Assembly: GCF_016107395.1 (NCBI RefSeq)
Contig: NZ_JAAIKO010000003.1
Coordinates: 395,128-459,127 of the forward strand
Reading direction: 5' to 3'
Length of the DNA: 64,000 nucleotides
From: Streptomyces fildesensis
GTDB lineage: Bacteria > Actinomycetota > Actinomycetes > Streptomycetales > Streptomycetaceae
A program made the translations under genes and the position numbers. The notes beneath the pieces are model-generated. The model saw nothing but the letters and a program-made list of their open reading frames with translations, did not search any database and was not told the DNA's origin. Of this stretch, positions 61,246-64,000 are shown piece by piece (position 1 is the first letter of the stretch; each line of letters begins with the position of its first letter).

Positions 61246-64000
61246 ATGACGCGAATCGAGCGGCCAAGGGACGTGACCGACGCTTTCGCCGGCGACCTCG
61301 CGGCGGACTCGCGCGAGCGGGCGGTAGGTGCCCTGCTGAAGATCCCGCCGCTGCGGAAGCTGTGGAGCGCCCAGCTCACCGGAGGCATCGCCGACCGGCT
61401 CGGCATGCTGGTGCTGATCTGGCTGACCGTGCAGGCAGCCGTCCTCGCCGGGTCCTTCGGCGGCGGCTACCGGGGCGCGGCCTTCGCCGTCGCCGCGGTG
61501 CTCGGCGTCCGGCTGGTGTCCACCCTGCTCTTCGGCGCCGTCCTGCTCGGCCCGCTGTCGGCGCTCACCGCGACCGCCGGCGCCCTGGACCGCCGCTGGA
61601 CCATGATCGGCGCGGACGGCGCACGGCTGGCGCTGTTCATCGTCGCCCCGCTGTGGATCACCTGGGTGCCGTCCTCCGCCGTCACCTGGCTGCTCGTCAC
61701 CGCCTTCGTGGCCGGTATCGCCGAACGCCTGTGGACGGTCGCCAAGGACGGCGCGGCCCCCGGGCTGCTCCCGGTCCCGACCCCCGGCGACACGGCCGTA
61801 CGCCCCGCCCCCGACCACCTCGCGACGCTCCACCGCCTCGACCTGCGCACCGGGTTCGTCGCCCTGCCGCTCGCCGCGGCCGCGCTCGTCGTCGTGACCC
61901 TGCTGAACAGCCTGCTCGCGCTCGGCGTGAACTGGTTCGACCTCCACCAGGTCGCGCTCTCCTCCTACGTCGCCGCCGGGCTGTTCTCCGCGTCCATCGC
62001 GGTGCTGTACTTCCTCGAACTGCCCGACACCACGACGGTCCGCCCGCACTCCCCGCTCGAAGGCCTCCGGCTCCCCAAGGGACCCGACGGCTCCGAGCGC
62101 GGCCGCACGGGCGCCCTCCCGCTCCTCGTCCTGGCCACCGCGGGCGTGGCCGGCTCGATCGCCGCCGCCGTCGCCCTGTCGGTGTTGCACGCACTCGACC
62201 TCGGCTTCGGCCCGGTCGGCTTCGGACTCCTCGTCCTGGCACTGACCGCGGGCACCGTCACGGGCATCCGGGTCGGACCGCGCACCCTGCCGACCCTCTC
62301 GCGCCGCCGCCTGCTGGCCATCGCCATCGCCGTCACCGGCCTCGCGCTGCTGCTCACCGGACTGGTCCCCGACCAGACCACCGTCCTGCTGCTGGCGGCT
62401 CTCGCCGGCACGGCCGCCGGCGTCACCGCCAACACCGGCCACCTCCTCATCGAGCAGGAGGCCGAGGAGCAGCGCCGCGCGCGCACCACCGACCACCTGC
62501 ACGCCGTCGTCCGCGTCGCGGTCGCCGTGGCCGCCATCGGTGCCCCGGTGCTCGCCGGACTCATCGGCCCGCACCGCCTCGCCAACGGCCACTTCACCTT
62601 CCAGCACGGCGGCGCCGCCTTCACGCTCATGCTGATCGGCGCGCTCCTGCTGCCGGTCGCCGCCCTCGTCCTCGGCAAGACCGACGACCGCCAGGGCGTA
62701 CCGCTCCGCCGCGACCTGCGCGAGGCCCTGCGCGGCGGCGAGCCCGCCGCGGCGCCCTCCGCCACCGGCTTCTTCATCGCCATAGAGGGCGGCGACGGCG
62801 CCGGGAAGTCCACCCAGGTCGAGGCGCTCTCCGAATGGATCCGCGCCAAGGGCCACGAGGTCGTCGTCACCCGCGAACCGGGCGCTACCGCCGTCGGCAA
62901 GCGGCTGCGCTCGATCCTGCTGGACGTCTCGTCCGCCGGTCTGTCACACCGCGCGGAGGCGCTGCTGTACGCCGCCGACCGCGCGGAACACGTCGACTCC
63001 GTCGTCCGTCCCGCCCTGGAACGCGGCGCCGTCGTGATCTCCGACCGCTACATCGACTCCTCCGTCGCCTACCAGGGCGCCGGCCGCGACCTGGCCCCGA
63101 CGGAGATCGCCCGCATCTCCCGCTGGGCCACCGACGGACTGGTCCCCAACCTGACGGTCCTCCTCGACGTCTCGCCCGAAGCGGCCCGCGAGCGCTTCAC
63201 CGAGGCCCCGGACCGACTCGAGTCCGAGCCCGCCGAGTTCCACCAGCGGGTCCGCGCCGGCTTCCTGACCCTCGCCGCCGCCGACCCCTCCCGCTACCTC
63301 GTCATCGACGCCGGCCAGGAGCCCGAAGCGGTCACCACCGTCGTGCGGCACCGCCTCGACCAGGCACTGCCGCTCTCCCAGCAGGAGATCGACGCCCGCG
63401 AGGAAGCCCGCCGCCAGGCCGAGGAAGCCGCCCGCATCCGCGCCGAGGAAGAGGCGGCCCGGCTCGCCGAGGAAGCCCGCCTCGAAGCCGAACGCCAGGC
63501 CCAGCTCGCCCGGCTCCGCGAAGAGGAGGCCGAGCGCCAGCGGGAGGCCGAGGAGGCCGCCCGCCGCGAAGCCGCTGAGCAGGAGGCCGAAGCGGCCCGC
63601 CTGCGCGCCGAGGAGGCCGCCCGCCTCGCCGAGGAGGAACGGCTCCGGCTCGCCGCCGAGGCGGCCGCCCGTGCCGCAGAACAGGACCGGCTGCGCCGCC
63701 AGGCCGAGGAGGAGTCCCGGCTCCGCGCCGAGGCCGAGGCCCGCCGCCTGGAGAAGCAGCGCAAGGCCGAGGACGCCCTGCGCCGCGCCGAAGAGGCCCG
63801 CGCGGCAGCAGCCGCGGCCGCGGCGGCAGCGGCGGCAGCCGCCAGCAACACCACGCAGACCGTGGAGACCCCGAAGCCGGCGCCCAAGGCTCCGGAAGCG
63901 GAGACCACCGTCCTCCCGCAGGTTCCGAAGACCCTGGCAGCGGACGAGACCACCGTCCTCCCGCAGGTTCCGAAGACCCTGGCAGCGGACGAGACCACCG
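61246..64000 (+). CDS. tmk: Membrane-domain/dTMP kinase/coiled-coil fusion (3' end beyond window)
   Basis: At least 918 codons from the ATG at 61246 without a stop. Residues ~40-490 are about eleven helices of MFS-like type. A thymidylate kinase follows: P-loop FIAIEGGDGAGKSTQ with Lys521, VTREPGATAVGKRLRSILLD, and the DR motif VVISDRYIDSSVAYQGAGRD near 600. From ~715 a long charged Ala/Glu/Arg coiled coil runs to ~860, then a run of Ala. The end carries a 45-bp perfect repeat encoding ETTVLPQVPKTLAAD. Bacterial Tmk is usually ~210 residues. A leaderless promoter is likely. Confidence 0.93.
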   Translation, partial: MTRIERPRDVTDAFAGDLAADSRERAVGALLKIPPLRKLWSAQLTGGIADRLGMLVLIWLTVQAAVLAGSFGGGYRGAAFAVAAVLGVRLVSTLLFGAVLLGPLSALTATAGALDRRWTMIGADGARLALFIVAPLWITWVPSSAVTWLLVTAFVAGIAERLWTVAKDGAAPGLLPVPTPGDTAVRPAPDHLATLHRLDLRTGFVALPLAAAALVVVTLLNSLLALGVNWFDLHQVALSSYVAAGLFSASIAVLYFLELPDTTTVRPHSPLEGLRLPKGPDGSERGRTGALPLLVLATAGVAGSIAAAVALSVLHALDLGFGPVGFGLLVLALTAGTVTGIRVGPRTLPTLSRRRLLAIAIAVTGLALLLTGLVPDQTTVLLLAALAGTAAGVTANTGHLLIEQEAEEQRRARTTDHLHAVVRVAVAVAAIGAPVLAGLIGPHRLANGHFTFQHGGAAFTLMLIGALLLPVAALVLGKTDDRQGVPLRRDLREALRGGEPAAAPSATGFFIAIEGGDGAGKSTQVEALSEWIRAKGHEVVVTREPGATAVGKRLRSILLDVSSAGLSHRAEALLYAADRAEHVDSVVRPALERGAVVISDRYIDSSVAYQGAGRDLAPTEIARISRWATDGLVPNLTVLLDVSPEAARERFTEAPDRLESEPAEFHQRVRAGFLTLAAADPSRYLVIDAGQEPEAVTTVVRHRLDQALPLSQQEIDAREEARRQAEEAARIRAEEEAARLAEEARLEAERQAQLARLREEEAERQREAEEAARREAAEQEAEAARLRAEEAARLAEEERLRLAAEAAARAAEQDRLRRQAEEESRLRAEAEARRLEKQRKAEDALRRAEEARAAAAAAAAAAAAAASNTTQTVETPKPAPKAPEAETTVLPQVPKTLAADETTVLPQVPKTLAADETT
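63901..63990. repeat. 45-bp perfect tandem repeat at the end of the tmk fusion
   Basis: Two exact 45-bp copies encode the 15-residue unit ETTVLPQVPKTLAAD, and a third copy begins at 63991 and leaves the window. The repeat preserves frame. Confidence 0.93.

Noticed and set aside
58292..61267. 991-codon minus-strand ORF antisense to topA
   Set aside because: Shadow of topA codon bias; topA motifs are unambiguous.
60993..63578. 861-codon plus-strand ORF in another frame of topA and tmk
   Set aside because: Arg/Pro/Gly low complexity; the true frame from 61246 has P-loop and membrane helices and stays open to the window end.

Overview
The window is a chromosomal segment of a Streptomyces-type actinomycete. 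The evidence is very high G+C with G/C at nearly every third codon position, actinomycete-restricted families (BldG, DUF3151, DUF3152, DUF2617, DUF4244, holin-X, Ssd), and many genes whose start codon lies 6-8 nt after a TANNNT-like -10 box. Gene order is continuous and housekeeping in character. I see no rRNA, tRNA, CRISPR array, intact insertion sequence, prophage or biosynthetic cluster. It resembles what I recall of the S. coelicolor core region that carries clpB, fba, crp, bldG and topA.

Layout. 1-5.2 kb: stress chaperones, with a J-domain-like protein lacking HPD (cut by the window edge), a lidless Hsp70 and a PPOX protein on the minus strand, divergent from clpB, whose promoter carries an HspR-type HAIR inverted repeat. 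5.2-17.4 kb: YbjN protein, PIG-V-like mannosyltransferase, two adjacent GAF-ANTAR regulators, an aminotransferase, a Gly/Cys/His-rich membrane peptide, DUF2617, membrane-fused spermidine synthase, an SRPBCC protein, aldose epimerase, pyrE, fba and DUF3151. 17.6-24 kb: DUF3152 protease-like protein, a tryptophan-to-anthranilate operon (2,3-dioxygenase, kynureninase, probable formamidase) and a two-component pair. 24-40 kb: crp, nth, NUDIX, marP, epoxide-hydrolase-like protein, holin-X, nhaA, acs, a SulP-carbonic anhydrase fusion, a deacetylase-like lipoprotein, a CooC-like ATPase and a Fic-like protein. 39.5-46 kb: HAD phosphatase divergent from a tight Tad pilus operon (ssd, tadA, tadB, tadC, DUF4244 pilin, two TadE-like). 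45.8-64 kb: MrfA-like helicase, bldG and its anti-sigma partner, hppA, a lipoprotein, a methyltransferase, TM2/DUF2752 membrane proteins, an ArsR-type regulator next to a deletion-fused ABC transporter remnant, topA, and a membrane-dTMP kinase fusion that runs off the end.

How the genes relate. Several units are self-contained operons with ATGA-type overlaps (kyn genes, two-component pair, nth-NUDIX, the Tad operon). From crp to topA the order parallels, from memory, the M. tuberculosis block Rv3646c-Rv3676, so this half looks like an old actinobacterial core rather than acquired DNA. Most features worth a second look lie between or at the ends of genes: a perfect 38-bp palindrome containing a near-parS core, paired DnaA-box-like sites ahead of the Tad operon, tandem repeats at gene ends (periods 7, 12, 13, 15, 17 and 45), and a two-gene deletion fusion. 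I did not find a convincing wholly new defence or mobile system.
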